A stretch of DNA of 64,000 nt from Sipunculus nudus (GCA_026874595.1 CM049314.1:32141229-32205228); one strand, 5' to 3'. Shown: positions 20,826 to 35,438, counted from the stretch's first letter. A program made the numbers and translations. Notes: generated by a model from the sequence alone, not told the origin.

Positions 20826-21496
20826 GTCTATTCTGAATCTAGTTCTTAATCTGACAAGTAATTGGGCTAGGTATAATTAAAATAGAAAATATCTATCTAA
20901 GCGGTCTATATATCTAATTATGTGCAAATTAAAACCATGTCTACAATACCATTCTTGTGTATTTTCATCTCAATATTTGATAACTGTATGAAATGGCCCT
21001 ACTGAACCCAATTTGGTTTCTTTCCCTGCATATACGTCTATGCCTCTCTGGTATACTGTGTAGTGTCACCAGTTGTCTTAATGGATCTAACCTCTTCCAA
21101 ACTAGAGCAGAGTACTGCCTGTATTAACTGATAACAAACAAAAGCGGTAAACAAACCAACAATAACTTGATTCTCTGAATATAAACTTCAAAGGTAACAA
21201 ATTACGGATTGCCATCAAACCAATCACCAGTGTAAACTGTTTTCACATTTTAGTCGTATTGAATACCGTATTCCTAGTAGCATAGTGTACTCAAGGTGGT
21301 CGGCCCGCGTTTCTGTTCACAATACACTAACAAGGGACCTGTGGGTCACAGCTCTCAGTTGAAATTGATTATGAGAATATTTTAAAAATAAAAACCTTAT
21401 ATAATGAAATGCAACAACAATTTTTTTTGTAGATCATTATTTGTGAAATGTGCAATTAATAAACTGGAGGTTTTGTATCAAAGGATTAATTATTCC

Positions 21497-21510
21497 GGGG
21501 GGGGGGGGGG
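21497..21510. repeat. Poly-G run
   Basis: Run of about 14 G in otherwise AT-rich intergenic sequence. Confidence 0.9.
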
Positions 21511-21842
21511 TACTTACAAGCCCCATAGCTCGAAGGTTAAAGGTCACAGTGAACTAATTTCAAGTATCCATGGAGATTTTTTATTAACCTCTAAAGGATA
21601 TTCAGTAAAAGGTTTCTAGGTCCAAAGATGTTAAAACTTGCCTGTCTAGAAGACAGACAGACAGACAGACGGAAGGACGCTGACCAATCACTACGTCTGA
21701 AAGTCAACTGAGCTAAAAACGAATTCAATACTGTATTCGTTAATATGTTAATGTACGTTTCTAACAAACCTGAATAAATTATCGAATTCTGTTTTCTTTG
21801 GCATCCAACATAGCGGAGACAGTATGCACTTTCCATTTATAG

Positions 21843-21995
21843 TCATAAAAAGGTTTTCACGAAAACCCTTTCGAACAGAAACCCTCTGTTAAACAGTTCT
21901 TTTGCCAAAATGGTTTCTGAAAATTAGTAGAAACCTTTTCTTAAAAAGAAACCCTTTCAGAGCCCTCTGAAACCCCTCTATTTTTACAGTGTATT
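21843..21995. repeat. AAGGTTTC/GAAACCCTT-rich miniature-element remnant
   Basis: Clustered AAAAGGTTTTC, GAAACCCTCT and AGAAACCCTTTC words in both orientations suggest a foldback element related in style to 23005-23560. Confidence 0.4.
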
Positions 21996-23004
21996 CTACA
22001 CACTTGAGTGATCAATGTGATTATGATTTCGGTATCGAGTCCACATTCTACGCCTCTGAAGTGTGAAAAGAACGTGGTTTTCGAAGCAGTGAAACCTTTT
22101 CCATGAAGTAATCAAAGGATATGAGTCTAATATTAAGCTGTTGTGGATGACTTGAGTCATTTCATATAGACCAACAAATATACAAACCAACACCAACAGA
22201 GATAGTGAAAGATAAAGAGGGGAAAAGGCACAGGCCCAGGAGAAAATCTAACCTCCTTCAAATGTTCATGAAAGTGGATCGAAATATAATTGAAATATTT
22301 CATGAATGACAAATAGCAAATTTTCAGTGTACTGAGTGCGGTGTACCAACTGACGTCTATCATTATTAAGCCAACAGACACCTATACAATAACTGCAGAC
22401 AGTTTGAGGATAATACGCATCATCTAGCGGCAAATTACCGCCTGACTCAGCACGTGGGTACATTTATAAACAGAATGTCACAACTTGTAGCCTCGGGTTA
22501 TCTATTAGACAAGGTCTGGCCTTATACGGGTGAGGTCAGAGGTGATAAGGTGACTGGCCCCTCGTCGCGGGTATTATGATACGCGCCTGGTCAAGATATA
22601 ACGTTCTGTGTTCTCATCTCTCCTTGAGTATAGAAAAAAAATAAATTTGAAATTATATTAATAATTACAAGTCTGAAAGCATCATTATTAATATTCTTCC
22701 ACTATAAACACATGAAAACTTGTTTATATATATATTTTGCGGTATTGGTTTAGGAGATGAATTTGCCCTCTAGATGAAGAAAATAAAAGTCGAACATACC
22801 GACTAACAGCATGGGAATATTACTCTTACTCTATTGACTGATCAGACTTATTTCCAGAACTATTCCACAAAACCAATTTACCCAACAGATAACAAGATAT
22901 TAACAGTATTATCAGTAGTATTTTCAGTCATTGGTTCTGCTTAAACAAAGTGAATCTAGACGAGTCATTCACTCTTTTGAGAGATAGGAAACAAAGTCGC
23001 TATC

Positions 23005-23560
23005 ATATACTATCATAAAAAAGGTTCTTGATGGTTCTTTTAGGAATCCACAAGGTTCCATTTTGAAACATGGGTCCTGCTGTAAAGGTTAATCCCTCAT
23101 TTATTAAGAAATACTTCACGCTAAAATTGAACGTCAGTCCTCCCTGAGTAGCACTTTGGTTAGACAGAAGCATCTCTGAAAGAAATGATCAGTTTTTTTT
23201 GTGTTCATCTATTTAATTGATCCTAAATATTCTTATATGACACCCTAGACTTTCTAAGATAGGCTTTCTTTGAAGATTCCATAAAGAACCCTATACAAGG
23301 TGTTTCACAAAAAAAAAAACCTGTCCAGATTCCCCACTCAGTCCATTGTGAAGAACCTTTAGACGTTACTCCGAGAGGCTTTAAAGAGATTCTTGATGAA
23401 ACCCTCTGCTTAAGGTTATAATGAGAACCTTGAAAGGTTCCCCACTAAGTCCACTTCGAAGAACCTTTAGACGTTACTCCCAGAAGCTTAATAGAGATTC
23501 CCTATGGAACCCTCTTCTAAAGGTTATAATTGAAATCATTCAGGTTCTACCTGGAGCACC
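23005..23560. mobile_element. Foldback-type element rich in GGTTC/GAACC words with internal tandem copy
   Basis: AAAAAAGGTTCTTGATGGTTC at the left and many GAACCTT words inside. An internal unit (GAAGAACCTTTAGACGTTAC) repeats at 23350 and 23458, a 108-bp period, about 80 percent alike by eye. There is no ORF. Confidence 0.5.
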
Positions 23561-23839
23561 TGTTTTTCTTATAATGTAATCATATTTGCAAAACAAATAG
23601 GACAAGAGTTGTAGTGATCCAGCTAAGAATGTAGGACGAAATAAATGAATGAATGAATGAATGAACGAATATTTTATTCAGATATATAAGGCCTCATGCC
23701 ATAGTCCAATAAGCAAGAACAACATTTGACCATGTGTGACGTACAGGACGTGCATAGGAAATTGTAATATTATACAGCAGTTTTTTTTATCAGTAAATAC
23801 TATAAGAAATCAGGTGTGACAAGAAAGTTTGTATTTGTC

Positions 23840-24083
23840 TTTATCTTTAAATATTTTACAAGAACTGTACAATTAGGTATAATAACTAATGCACGGAACT
23901 CTACACTGCTCGGATGGTGGCGCTCGGAAGTCTGTAGAGGTAGAGGGAACCGGAGGATCCGGAGAAAACCATCGGCCTTGGACGGGCCTCCACAACCCAC
24001 TCTCATAGCCACGCCAGGGATCGAACCAGGGTCGCCAGCGGAGAGAGCCTAGTGGTTTACCACTCGATTGTCCAGGCCCAGAG
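23840..24083 (-). mobile_element. tRNA-derived SINE, near full length
   Basis: Reading minus: a tRNA-like head with A-box-like TCGAGTGGTAAACCAC and a B box GGTTCGATCCC, then a body GGCTATGAGAGTGGGTTGTG...GATGGTTTTCTCCGG...CCTCCGGTTCCCTC, ending in AT-rich tail sequence. A 5'-damaged copy lies at 50404-50590 on plus. Pol III promoter boxes and a shared body define a SINE. Confidence 0.75.
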
Positions 24084-24089
24084 AGACTG

Positions 24090-25200
24090 TATCATAGTTT
24101 GTACCATAGCACTATAATAAACATTTTTTATCTTACCCAGGCACGTACGATGAATCATGGATTAAGATAAGTATGGGTTTTGATATCGCATCCATCCTGG
24201 TTTTGGTTTCAACTGTGTATTTATGTGATCCATATATCACATATATTATACCCTATAGCCATACTTCACGGAGTCAAAACACCCAGTGACTGTATATCCA
24301 TAACACACATTTGTCATTGTAACAACGCTTGGCATTTTAACTTACCTTAAAAAATATAAAAAGATGACATGTGAAGAATTTATACGGCTCTATTTTCAAC
24401 TTTTTGTATATGTTCACAGAACGTTAAACAAACAACATGGTACCACGAGTACGTTAAACATGGAGAAAATACGGAACTTATGAAGTGCTTATTTTCGTTG
24501 ATGAAAGCATGAGCATTGTTACCTATACAAAACAGTATGTGTGCAAGTTTGTAAACTACAGGCTGACGTCCATACTGCCGCCATCGGTGTAATGTATGGT
24601 ATTATCGTCTTTGTCAGAAGTGATTTATAGATGAGTTAATCTGGTGCACACATGACATACCCTGACCAGTTATACAACTGAAGGGTTATTTGATATATGA
24701 GTCAGTTTTATATTTTGGTATTCCCCCTGTTAAACCATCCGTTTATGTAAAACAGAATGCCCAAATTAAGAGAACATATGCGTTTCCTTTTCCCTAAGCG
24801 GCCGTCTTGACTACAACGCGATTTCTATTGTATAACAAAGGTGTTTTTCGTTTCCATTTGATAGTATATTTTGCTTTACTCTTTCCTAAACAACAGACGT
24901 TGTTTAACTTGCTTGTTTCTGTATCTGTATTCTGTATTATCACATCTGAAAATTAAATCATCATTATAACGTGCATTTTATATACATAAAGGAATCCCAA
25001 TCTCTGACACTTCACAATCACGACCGCTTTCTATTCCTTGCCCATAAATATATGTAGCATAATGTGACTAGTGATACAAGTATAACAGAGCAACCTCTTA
25101 CAAATATATACAGACATGTATATCGACACATTTATATCGACAAACTGTCAAACAGAACAAGGGCTCGATGCATTACAGTGATTACATACACACACGTACA
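24090..25200. other. Intergenic, nothing recognised
   Basis: AT-rich with no convincing ORF or repeat. Confidence 0.4.
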
Positions 25201-25211
25201 CACATACACAC

Positions 25212-25218
<7 letters not shown>

Positions 25219-25279
<61 letters not shown>
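25219..25279. repeat. (TA)n microsatellite
   Basis: About 60 bp of TA preceded by CACACATACATA degeneration. Confidence 0.95.
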
Positions 25280-25282
<3 letters not shown>

Positions 25283-25420
25283 GGGTTCCGATAGAGGCAA
25301 CGGCGTGAAACTCGGAGTAATAACTACGATGCTCCAACGTGCATAACGTTTACGGTAACTAAGCTGCTCTTCCTCAGCTGTATGGAGCAATACACTGCAA
25401 GCACTGGAACCTACTTAGTA

Positions 25421-25477
<57 letters not shown>
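25421..25477. repeat. (TA)n microsatellite
   Basis: A pure run of about 56 bp, separated from the previous array by a 141-bp unique segment. Confidence 0.95.
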
Positions 25478-25480
<3 letters not shown>

Positions 25481-26168
25481 AATTACACACATTATAGAGC
25501 ATAGAAGAGCATTCGCTCTCTGTGCCAAAATTTAATTTTTCACTCTTCAAAGTTTCGTTGAAGTTGTTTTCTGGGAGTTTTGACCATGTTAAAACACACA
25601 CAAATAATTTTAAAAAAAACATAACAACTGTGTGAACATTATACCTTTGGACATATCTGACGCTGCGGAACAAACTTTCATTCTCTCAAGATTAAGGATG
25701 TGTGGGTTACAGATACACAGACGTATACAAATATATCCGTGTAACCTCTGCATCACAGGACCATATAGGTCGGCCTGTATTACCTTGGGGCCCTCTATTA
25801 TTTATTATTATAGCTACAAGTTCCGGGCTACATCGGTCTTGGTGGTATCACCACAAGGGATGTCTGCAGACATGATAAAGATGAAGATTTACGATCTGTT
25901 GTGTAGACCGGGCATGGTCAGAGGATGAGGGATCTATAGGGTTTAACAAAAGGCTAACACAGACATATGATTTATCCATATTTCTTTGAGCTGTAAACTA
26001 TTCCATTCTTTAAAATATGAATACTTAATAGACACAGCAAGGCAAGACTGCGAAAGGGCACATTAATCCGGAAATGTATTGTTTCAGGAGCTGGCAATCC
26101 TTGTAATCCACTTATCAGTTTAATCATGGCTTGTTTATAAACAGAACGAATACACAGTTGAAAAGACA

Positions 26169-26169
<1 letters not shown>

Positions 26170-26227
<58 letters not shown>
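26170..26227. repeat. (TA)n microsatellite
   Basis: A pure AT run of about 58 bp. Confidence 0.95.
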
Positions 26228-26228
<1 letters not shown>

Positions 26229-28510
26229 GTGAGAATATAAACTTCCCAAAATGGGATAATACACACGTGAGCAGTATGATAGTAAGGCTTTCAGTAAATT
26301 TTGTTTTAATTCTTTAATTATTTTTCGGCAGATATAACATTATTAACACAAGTACACGAATGTTAATTTGTCCATCTGAATTACATTAGCACAGCAAACT
26401 GCTCGCAGCAATATTTCGAGAGAAACTGCTATTCCAATCCGCTCTGCCAGCTATTCAACCAATCAAATATCTCGCGTACATCCCCTGTTCCCATTGAGCA
26501 AAGCAAACCTGTTTCTATTTTTAGATCGACGGTCCTGCAATACCAGACCGTCATCCTGAATCTGACCAATCATAAAAAGGCTTGTAAACCTAACCAGTCT
26601 GATAATTGTAGACTTGTTGACTACTGTGTAGTGTTTAATTTTGTTACACTGGGTGTGATTAGCCGCTATGAATAGGGCCCCATCACGTGCAGGTTTTTTT
26701 TTTTCAAAATTCATGAAAAAGCTGACAGAGCGGCCTGATAGAGCCAAAACTTTTGGCAAAAGCTTGCTTACAGGAAGATGAACTGGTCTAACATATATAT
26801 ATATTTTTTAAACTTTATTTTTGGTTATAGTGGACCTTACTCGTGCTTTTTTTTCCGCTTCAACCACCAGGCTTGTGACATGAGGGTTTTAGTGTGTATG
26901 AAAAATAGGGAGAGGGTTCGATAAGGGCGCGGTGATGCGATACGTCAAGCCGTGAATGTGTCTTTAGAAAGAGTTTGGTGGAAATGGGCGTGTATCGGCT
27001 GATTTTTATGGTGCGATAACACTTTTCTGCGACCACGCCCAAATCCGCAAATTTTAATGTAAACAAAAGGAAGTTTTGGAAATGAGAAACCATTGCGAAT
27101 GAAGCTGCGTTTGCAGAGCTAGTCAGAGGAGCAAGGGACAAATACAAGTACATCTTGGCATGTACATAACAATATACGCTTAGATAAACAGAGCTCCAAA
27201 GGTTCTACTTTGTAGAAATCCTAAATATTCCTAAAGTGTGATGCAGCGACAGGTAACCTCGACTAATGCTCTCGACAAAGGCGTGCTTGCCTGCCCTCTA
27301 ATTTGTGATCAACTGTCCGAGACCACATTCCTGGCAAAACTCTCTTGTGAGCTTTCAGTAACATACGTTTATCATTGTTTTTATAGCTGGTACGCGCGAG
27401 ACAAAAATAATAAAAGGATTTTTATACATCAATCATAAATGCTTATACGTACATGTTTACATTTACAAGTTACCTGTTAATGAAGCAATATACAGAAAAA
27501 CTCCATGATATTGTTGCAACAAAAGATCCACAATGGCTCGAAATCTCATGTGAGATCTCAAAATGCGGCATCTTCAAAACTGCAGATTCGCTGAAAGTGT
27601 CTGTTAAGTGTTCTCGTCGCCCACACGCAATAACGAAAGAGAACACAGGTGTTTAAAATGGTTAAAGACTGATATATAACAGATGATTTTTTTTCATTTA
27701 GCTTCTACAGTAATTTGTTCTAGGCAGCCATCTATATTTAAAGCCTGCTTATAGCATGGTGAGCTATTTGAAGCCAGTATTTAGCAAAACATTATGCAAT
27801 GTTAACTTGTTTTATAGAATTTAATATTTGGTCGAGAGCAATGAAAACAAGTGATCAGTCTAGGAAATGAGATTATGACAAAATGTCCGACAAAATATAT
27901 TGGATAATGAGACAGATTATGACACACTCGGGAATTAGACAATCTGGAGTAAAGGAATATAGTCTATTATAATGCATGGTTAAGGTATTTATAATGGTCA
28001 AAAACACCTATATCTAACATCAACCCAAAGGGGCTTATATTTATATTAGAACCCATAATGTTAATACATTATGTTTAACCAGGTACAGTGATCTTTCTAA
28101 TGTATACATATTTTTTAACGTTTCACATATTTTCACATGATTTTGAAACATTTTGAGATTTTTAAAAATAGAAGGTACGCTATCTTAAGCACTCAGTAAT
28201 AGTAAGTCACTTTATAATAGAATTATATTAAACAACATGACAGTATATAAAAAAAAAATTTGTTCCTCTATCATGTTTCTATATACCCTTAAACTTTTGA
28301 TTCAGTAAAAAATTAGAATAATGTAGAAACCTAATGTATAACTTTTGGGGTATTCTTATCCGTGTGTATGCAACTATATTCCTGTAATCCAGAAAATCTT
28401 ATAAATGTGATGAACTGATTAATATATGATATCTTTAAACTTCTACCAATAGACATACACACCAATGCACATACCAATAAATACACCATGGATCCTATAA
28501 TATATAATAC

Positions 28511-28511
<1 letters not shown>

Positions 28512-28560
<49 letters not shown>
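28512..28560. repeat. (TA)n microsatellite
   Basis: A pure run of about 49 bp. The 26.3-28.5 kb DNA before it has only short chance ORFs. Confidence 0.95.
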
Positions 28561-28563
<3 letters not shown>

Positions 28564-30592
28564 AGAAAATATGTTCCAAGGAAGCATACATCTCCACTCA
28601 ACCACCGTTCCATTCCTTCAAATATAACCTTTCGTTTGTTCACCATTTACATCAAGAAAATCCGCAATATCCTGATCAAGGTAATCTTAATACACTCAAC
28701 ATAATTAATAGTTGGAAACAATATGACTGAACCCGTGAATCCTAGATAGTAAATAACCGTGGCTGAAGTCCCCTGTCTGTGTTTACCAAAGGTAGTGGGC
28801 GTGTTGACAATGCCCGCCCACATTCTAATACCTGTCGTTAATGAGTTTATTGAGGAATCTCCCCGCGTCCCCTGTCACACCAGATAAAGTACCACACAAT
28901 GTCCGGCGTTTACTCACTGACCAAGAACCCTCCTCCGCGGTGTGACCCCGCATACAGAACCCTACGATACGTACGCTCGCACTATTCACAGGTTTCATAG
29001 CTCCATGGACCTTCTTTATTTAGGGATTTAAACTTCTCTAAAGCCTTGGTTTACACCCATTAGATATGTCATTGAGACCAGAGCACTCGCTTTCTTCGTG
29101 AAAATTGGGTGTACTTACTTCACTGTGCACAAGTACACTTCTGGATATGAAGCAATTTGCTACAAATCACGTTTTCAAACTGAGTTGTTGTACTATAATT
29201 TTTTGTACAGGCTGCATTCATAGATGTATACCCCACAATATGAGGAATTCCCAACATCATCCAGGCCCCAGTCAAAATCTTTGTGATAAACCTTACATAA
29301 AGGCTCAAGACAGTGTCGAATGCTTTAAGGTATTTTGTTAAAGCCTTTGCTTGAAATACTCTTTCAAGTTTCAATAGATGATTTCAGCGCCTCAATGTAA
29401 CTCTACTAGAATATACCACACAGGTCGCCCTTCATCAAAAGTGACCTATGGGTCATGTAGCTCGGTTGAAGAGCCTGGCTAAACATTTGACAATGACTAT
29501 AGAGTATTAAGGATAAATAAATGCACCGAATATTAGCAGTTTGCCTATTCTTTTCTGCAATAAGGGATTCATGAGTGAGAAATTTTAATATTTTTTTTTT
29601 AAATATATTCTAACACAGACGTTTTCATATAATTACGGATATCAGTCTCAATGATTAGACCACGTTGTGGTTATACTCAAGGGGGACTGCACTAGTTGTA
29701 TCAGGTTGTTACCCTGGTCATTGCAGCAGTAATAGAACAGGGATGGATTCGAAGGGTTGGGGGGGGGGGGTATGAGGTTGAGGGTTTACACCCCATACTG
29801 CGAGGAATTGCCTTTATATTGAGTTGTATTTTTTTTTCAGTCTAGCGCCCCCCCCCCCCCCCTTCAGTCTCCTAAATGGATTATTTTCCCCGGTGTAACA
29901 GTAAAACTCACCCTTCCCAATATCATGGTTCCGCCTATGTATAATATGTCTATTTGAAATAATTCCAACTGAAGGGCACTATGATATACAGTTTATTCAC
30001 TGTAACTGTCATTCTAATTCTATTACTCTGTAGTCAATGAGCAAGAATTGTAAGTACAGTGCTAAAAATTGAGACGTAACGTGAAATTCATGTCCCACGT
30101 GTCTCCAGTACGACATATATATCTCGTATATCACAGGTTTGATGGACCAAAGGTCGGGACGCACCATAAACCAGTGCTTGAGCTGGTGTCATAAAAACTC
30201 AGCATGGCATGCCACAAACACACATAGTACGCCACTGTCACCACGCACGGACAGATGCTTGTACATAGAGAGCTCCATATTTAATGGACTCGCATAGTGC
30301 ATTGATGTTATACATCTGGCCACGCGTATACATGCAACGAAATATGTTGTAAACATCACCCGTACAGAACACGCAGATGAGTTTAAATTTTTAAAGTTAC
30401 TATAATACTAATAACATGTGCGCTTTCTAAAATATTTATAACAATAATGTAAGTTTACATTTCTAAAACTTTTATTGTATTTTTAAAAGAGATTGTTTGT
30501 GTGACCCCCTCCATTTTGACCTAGATAACCATTGCCACACCTCCTTCTCATATACATATTAGGTACATTAAACCGGAATAAGCGAACATAAA

Positions 30593-30594
<2 letters not shown>

Positions 30595-30644
<50 letters not shown>
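30595..30644. repeat. (TA)n microsatellite
   Basis: A pure run of 50 bp. The 28.6-30.6 kb DNA before it has G and C runs at 29760 and 29850 and no gene. Confidence 0.95.
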
Positions 30645-30648
<4 letters not shown>

Positions 30649-31075
30649 CTGTTTATATCTGGTTCAGATTGGACATATTTTTAAACATGTTATACGTTAT
30701 ATAAATAGGGACTTTATATTTTAAAATGCTAAACTTAATTATTGTTTAACTAGGTATTAACAAAGCACTGTAAATACACAGTACACTGTAAAAAAACACT
30801 GTAGAGTACACAAACCTTTTTCAAAGACATAAGTATATATAGTTTAATATATGATGACAAGACTTTATCCAATATATGCCGTGTGTTTAAGTTTGCTGAA
30901 CCGGGGTGGCAAACGCCAATGTCTTTGTCAAGCAGATACCTATCTTGTAGATCAATGATTACACCAAGAACAGACAGGTAACAACACATGTCAATTTGAT
31001 ATCATCTGGAGATAAGAAAAACCCACGGTGTCCACAGCTGATATAGGAAGAGTAAATGACATATACAGACACATA

Positions 31076-31172
31076 TACTGTGGTTGCCCTTTTGTTTGCG
31101 AGGGTTTCAAATTCGAGATATTCGCGAAAAAGGATAATGATCGCAAAAATAAAAACATTTTGATTAAGAGGT
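31076..31172. mobile_element. Short miniature-element copy (TACTGTGGTTG...AAGAGGTCCC)
   Basis: TACTGTGGTTGCCCTTTTGT, then GCGAGGGTTTCAAATTCGAG, ending ATTAAGAGGTCCC. It is closely similar to 45329-45424 (TATTTTTATTCGTGAGGGTT...AATAAGAGGTACC). Same family as 17408-18340. Confidence 0.6.
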
Positions 31173-31581
31173 CCCTTCCTTGCAGGTAAATTGAAGGTAA
31201 AAGCTTGATGCACATGCAGGACTGAGTCATGTAGGTGTCATTGGTTGAGGTTGGCCGATAAGCGAGGGCACCGACCTGGTCAAAGCTAAACCGAGGACAA
31301 ATAATCCTGATCAGTCATGGTAACCCATAGGGTCCATAGTATCAATATTACAATTATAGTATTAATAATACGGAACTCTTTTATTTTCATTCTTGCCGCC
31401 TGGAAAACGAATCGGAATTAAGGAAAAGTGTCTTGTCTGGATAGTGTAGTACATGTTAGTTGGCTGATGTTAAGTTTGGTTAATTAGACAGGTAAAGAAT
31501 ACTTGGGGGGGGGGGCAGAATGAAGTGTATAATTTAAGGGAATGAACAGTTTTGAAAATGAGAGGTGTTATATACATTTAC

Positions 31582-31583
<2 letters not shown>

Positions 31584-31624
<41 letters not shown>

Positions 31625-31632
31625 TATATATA
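31584..31632. repeat. (TA)n microsatellite
   Basis: AT run with one AG interruption. Confidence 0.95.
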
Positions 31633-31853
31633 CATTATACTTTATAGTCTGATTATGTTGTTAAACTGCTGCTATTGACTTGTTAATATGAGGTTTCAGG
31701 TTCTCTTGCAGCTTAAGGAACAGTCATGGAACAGTCGATCTTATATAAACAAAACAGATTTTTTTTTCACCAACATTTAAAACTTAACAAAACAAAACAA
31801 GACTTCAATGTTACCTTCGTTACAAAAACTGCTGACTATCTCACAATATAATG

Positions 31854-31862
31854 ATATATATG

Positions 31863-31904
<42 letters not shown>
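31854..31904. repeat. (TA)n microsatellite
   Basis: TA run with TGTATG near its left end. Confidence 0.95.
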
Positions 31905-31907
<3 letters not shown>

Positions 31908-32388
31908 TTTTATATATACTGAGTTTATGATGTACATTTTACACGGCAATAACAGAATAATTGTTTTCATATACGTACTAGACAGTACCCACATATACAG
32001 GGTAACAGCTGTCTGAGTTTGTGATTCAGCATACACTAATGAACGGGTGCACATGAACGCGGACTATATACGGAGCTAGGCATATACACGTGTGTTGTAT
32101 GTGCTTACAAACAACATATGCTGGTGATATTACGGATATCTGACCTCGGTAATGTAATAAACAGGCTTAAAATTAACATCCGGGCATCTAAGTCTTCGTG
32201 TGTTTGAGAGGGTGCGTGTGTATTAGATAACCCTATTGATTAGTGCATAGCTTTCCTGTCTGCATGGAAATGATACACACCGCAGCAACACGTGTGTGTA
32301 TATATACACAGCGCGGCAAGCGTGTAAATGTTGCACCTGACTTTAATTTACTGGCGGATCGACCGGAAACTTTATGCATATATAATTT

Positions 32389-32391
<3 letters not shown>

Positions 32392-32436
<45 letters not shown>
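32392..32436. repeat. (TA)n microsatellite
   Basis: A pure run of about 44 bp. Confidence 0.95.
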
Positions 32437-32439
<3 letters not shown>

Positions 32440-33508
32440 GTACATAAATTCATTATAAATATTATTAAATGTAAAGAAATATACATATATAATAGATATA
32501 TTATATACATATAATATTGTTTATGTATGTGGGCTTAGTTGTTACGATATAATTTCACATTTACAAAAGTTGAAACAGAACTTTCAAGATTAGTAACCAA
32601 TACGAAAGTCAACTGTGAACATAACCATAACCATATTGCTTCCTGTCTATAAAAAGTCACAGACCGACAAACAGACGGGAGCTTATCACCTCTACCCCTG
32701 ACCCCTGACCACTATTCATTATTTGTAGATAAAATCAAGACCAAAGAGTATGTTAAAATAGATCTTCCATATTTAACTAATATCAGCAAAGATAAGGAGA
32801 TCTATCAGTAAAGACCTCAAGAATGGAAATAAGATATACTCGTGTTCCTTTGTAAATGGCAGTTTGACCGCCTATTTTGCGTTAAAAAAGACTATTAGTA
32901 GACCCATAATTTCGACATGCGACCTGTGACATCCGGATTTTAGGCGGGTTTGTCATGTACGTTAAATGGTAGCCCCTTGAGCGGTTTCGAGAAACTCGAG
33001 AAATAAACCTGTCAGGGTTCGTTAAGGATCCTTGAATGCGACACGAAGGAAGTACGAACGCAGGATACAGAGGAGAATTAATTTTGCGGAGAGAGTTTGG
33101 TGCTAGGGGCCCATATGGGCACAGTTAAATCGGAATAACGTTTATTTTTTACCACGCCCAAATCCTCAAGTTATAAAGGATGCTTTGACTGCACATTGTA
33201 TTCAATATAATTAGCTGTGAGTGAATATTAACGAATGCCGAAGAACTACTGAAAATATCAAACAAATATTTGTGTTAACGCAGAGTATATATACATTGCG
33301 GCTTTATTCCGCTATACGGGTATAAGGATCAAACAAATTAATTGAAGAAAAGAGGTACAAAAGTCTCTCTACAGGTGAGCATACAGATAACACTTGCCGT
33401 CAGTCATAATCCAGATCAAACAGATAAAACACACAAACCTAGAAAGTACTTCCTACGCAAATACGAAGAAAGGCAAGGTAGAGACTCAGTGTTGATTTAA
33501 CAAAGCAA

Positions 33509-33510
<2 letters not shown>

Positions 33511-33556
<46 letters not shown>
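33511..33556. repeat. (TA)n microsatellite
   Basis: A pure run of 46 bp. Confidence 0.95.
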
Positions 33557-33558
<2 letters not shown>

Positions 33559-33820
33559 TGGCATTGAAAGGTTACATGTTATAGGCTTTAACACATGATA
33601 TTCGCAGTTAAAATTGGAAAAAAACATGTATGTTTTAATTTGACCTAAATTACCCATTAAGTTTGTCCTCCTAAGGCTAAGCAGGATGTATTTGAAAAAA
33701 AAAGCAGGATGTATCTCAAATTTGCGTCCTGCTGTTCCTGTAGATTAAAGAAAGCTACAGTTTCTTACATTTTCATATCGTTTTATTCATTCAAGTGTCA
33801 TAAAAAAAGAACAAGTATGA

Positions 33821-33823
<3 letters not shown>

Positions 33824-33876
<53 letters not shown>
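33824..33876. repeat. (TA)n microsatellite
   Basis: A pure run of about 53 bp, followed by four ACATATT(A) units. Confidence 0.95.
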
Positions 33877-33878
<2 letters not shown>

Positions 33879-35404
33879 CATATTACATATTACATATTTT
33901 TAATGTTCAGTGACTTTGAATTGAATTTTTTAAATTCCATAATCAAATAATGCAATGTATTTTCAGTTTTTCATACTTAAAGCGGTAGTGTTAATCTCAG
34001 AATGGATTATCATGTTAAATATCCATATAATCTTCAAAATATTTTATCATTGCAGTAATGCATTTTCCTACACGGATACGTACATAGTCTATCATTGGTA
34101 TGTTGATTGAGAATACGGAAGTCTTAAAATAATTCTGGACAAAAAGGAAATATTAGACAGCAGGCCGAGTGCGTGGAGGAGGGGGGTATCAATAGTTTCT
34201 AATATATGCAACCGTAAACAGAAACTGAGCGAACGAACGCTTACTGCAGATCGAGAATAACAAACTGCGGCCATCAGTCACTCACAGTTTTCCTACAGCA
34301 TAATGTTGTTAAACACGGAAACCTGAGCAGTAGTTTATCAAACTATCCGGGCTGGCAATATTTTCTTTTTTTTAACATATTATAGAAATGGCTGCAGTCA
34401 CATCAACACAAGACTCTTGTATAGATCAATAACAAGAGAGTTAACTAAGAAAACAAGTTGCACATGAAATTTAAATCATTCGGATGATTTTCTTATACAA
34501 TCTTGCATGGACACACATGGGTCTGTATCCATATAGTTAAACTAAAGCGAATATAACCACAATTACCTCGGCTTTCGAGTGAGCGTGTATCTGTGTAATT
34601 AATTATTTTTAGCTTTATGGCTTTATGTGGCTTTTATAGGATTGATGGATCACTCATAGTTTGATCATGAATTTTTCAAGAGTTTCATGTTACAACTGCT
34701 TGCATTAATCTTTCAAGGCCATTTTACACTTACGCTTTACTGAGTTGTTCATGTTGATCACAGAAAAGGAACTGAAGTCTCTATTCTCATTGATTGAAGA
34801 CTTTTATGACCATCATTAATATTATACTTTGAATAAATATTTGACGGCATTCTAACATGTTAATTTGGCTGTTAATAAATGCTGAGAACGCTGCAACAAC
34901 TAACTTATTGGGAATGGAGGAAGCCATTCCGGAGAGTCATGGCGTCAAATTTCAGGGGTAGTGACAGGAAAGTGTGACCCCTTCAAAACGCGCACCTGTT
35001 TCACACTGACCGTCTGTTTAAAGCGTATATCAATACTTGAGCTTGTCTATTAAATCCCTCACGTGACCATGAATACATGATTGACCACCAGGCATTACCA
35101 GGCCCGCTATACTTACTGCATCCATCTAAATATTGCCAGCAAGCAATATCACTTGGGTGTTTATAACGTAATAAAATATAGCGCAGTGTCGTCTGAAACT
35201 GAATAGACGCCACGCAGTCTGCCTAGATGAAGGATGCTGTTTATAAGAGTTGCCAAGTGATTGCTGATATATGAATAGTAGGGAGCCTTATAAAGAATGC
35301 ATAGAAACATTCTTCATATATAAGGCTGTTTTGTGCCAGTCTCAGTAAGATTTATAGACAACTTAATTAATTAGCTCTTAATGCTTATTTTACGTCTACT
35401 TCTA

Positions 35405-35438
35405 GTCTCTCTCTCTCTCTCTCTCTCTCTCGATCTCG

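Noticed and set aside
25280-25421. Hammerhead ribozyme
   Set aside because: The CTGAGGA...GTAAAC order is reminiscent, but the conserved CUGAUGA and GAAA core is not present.
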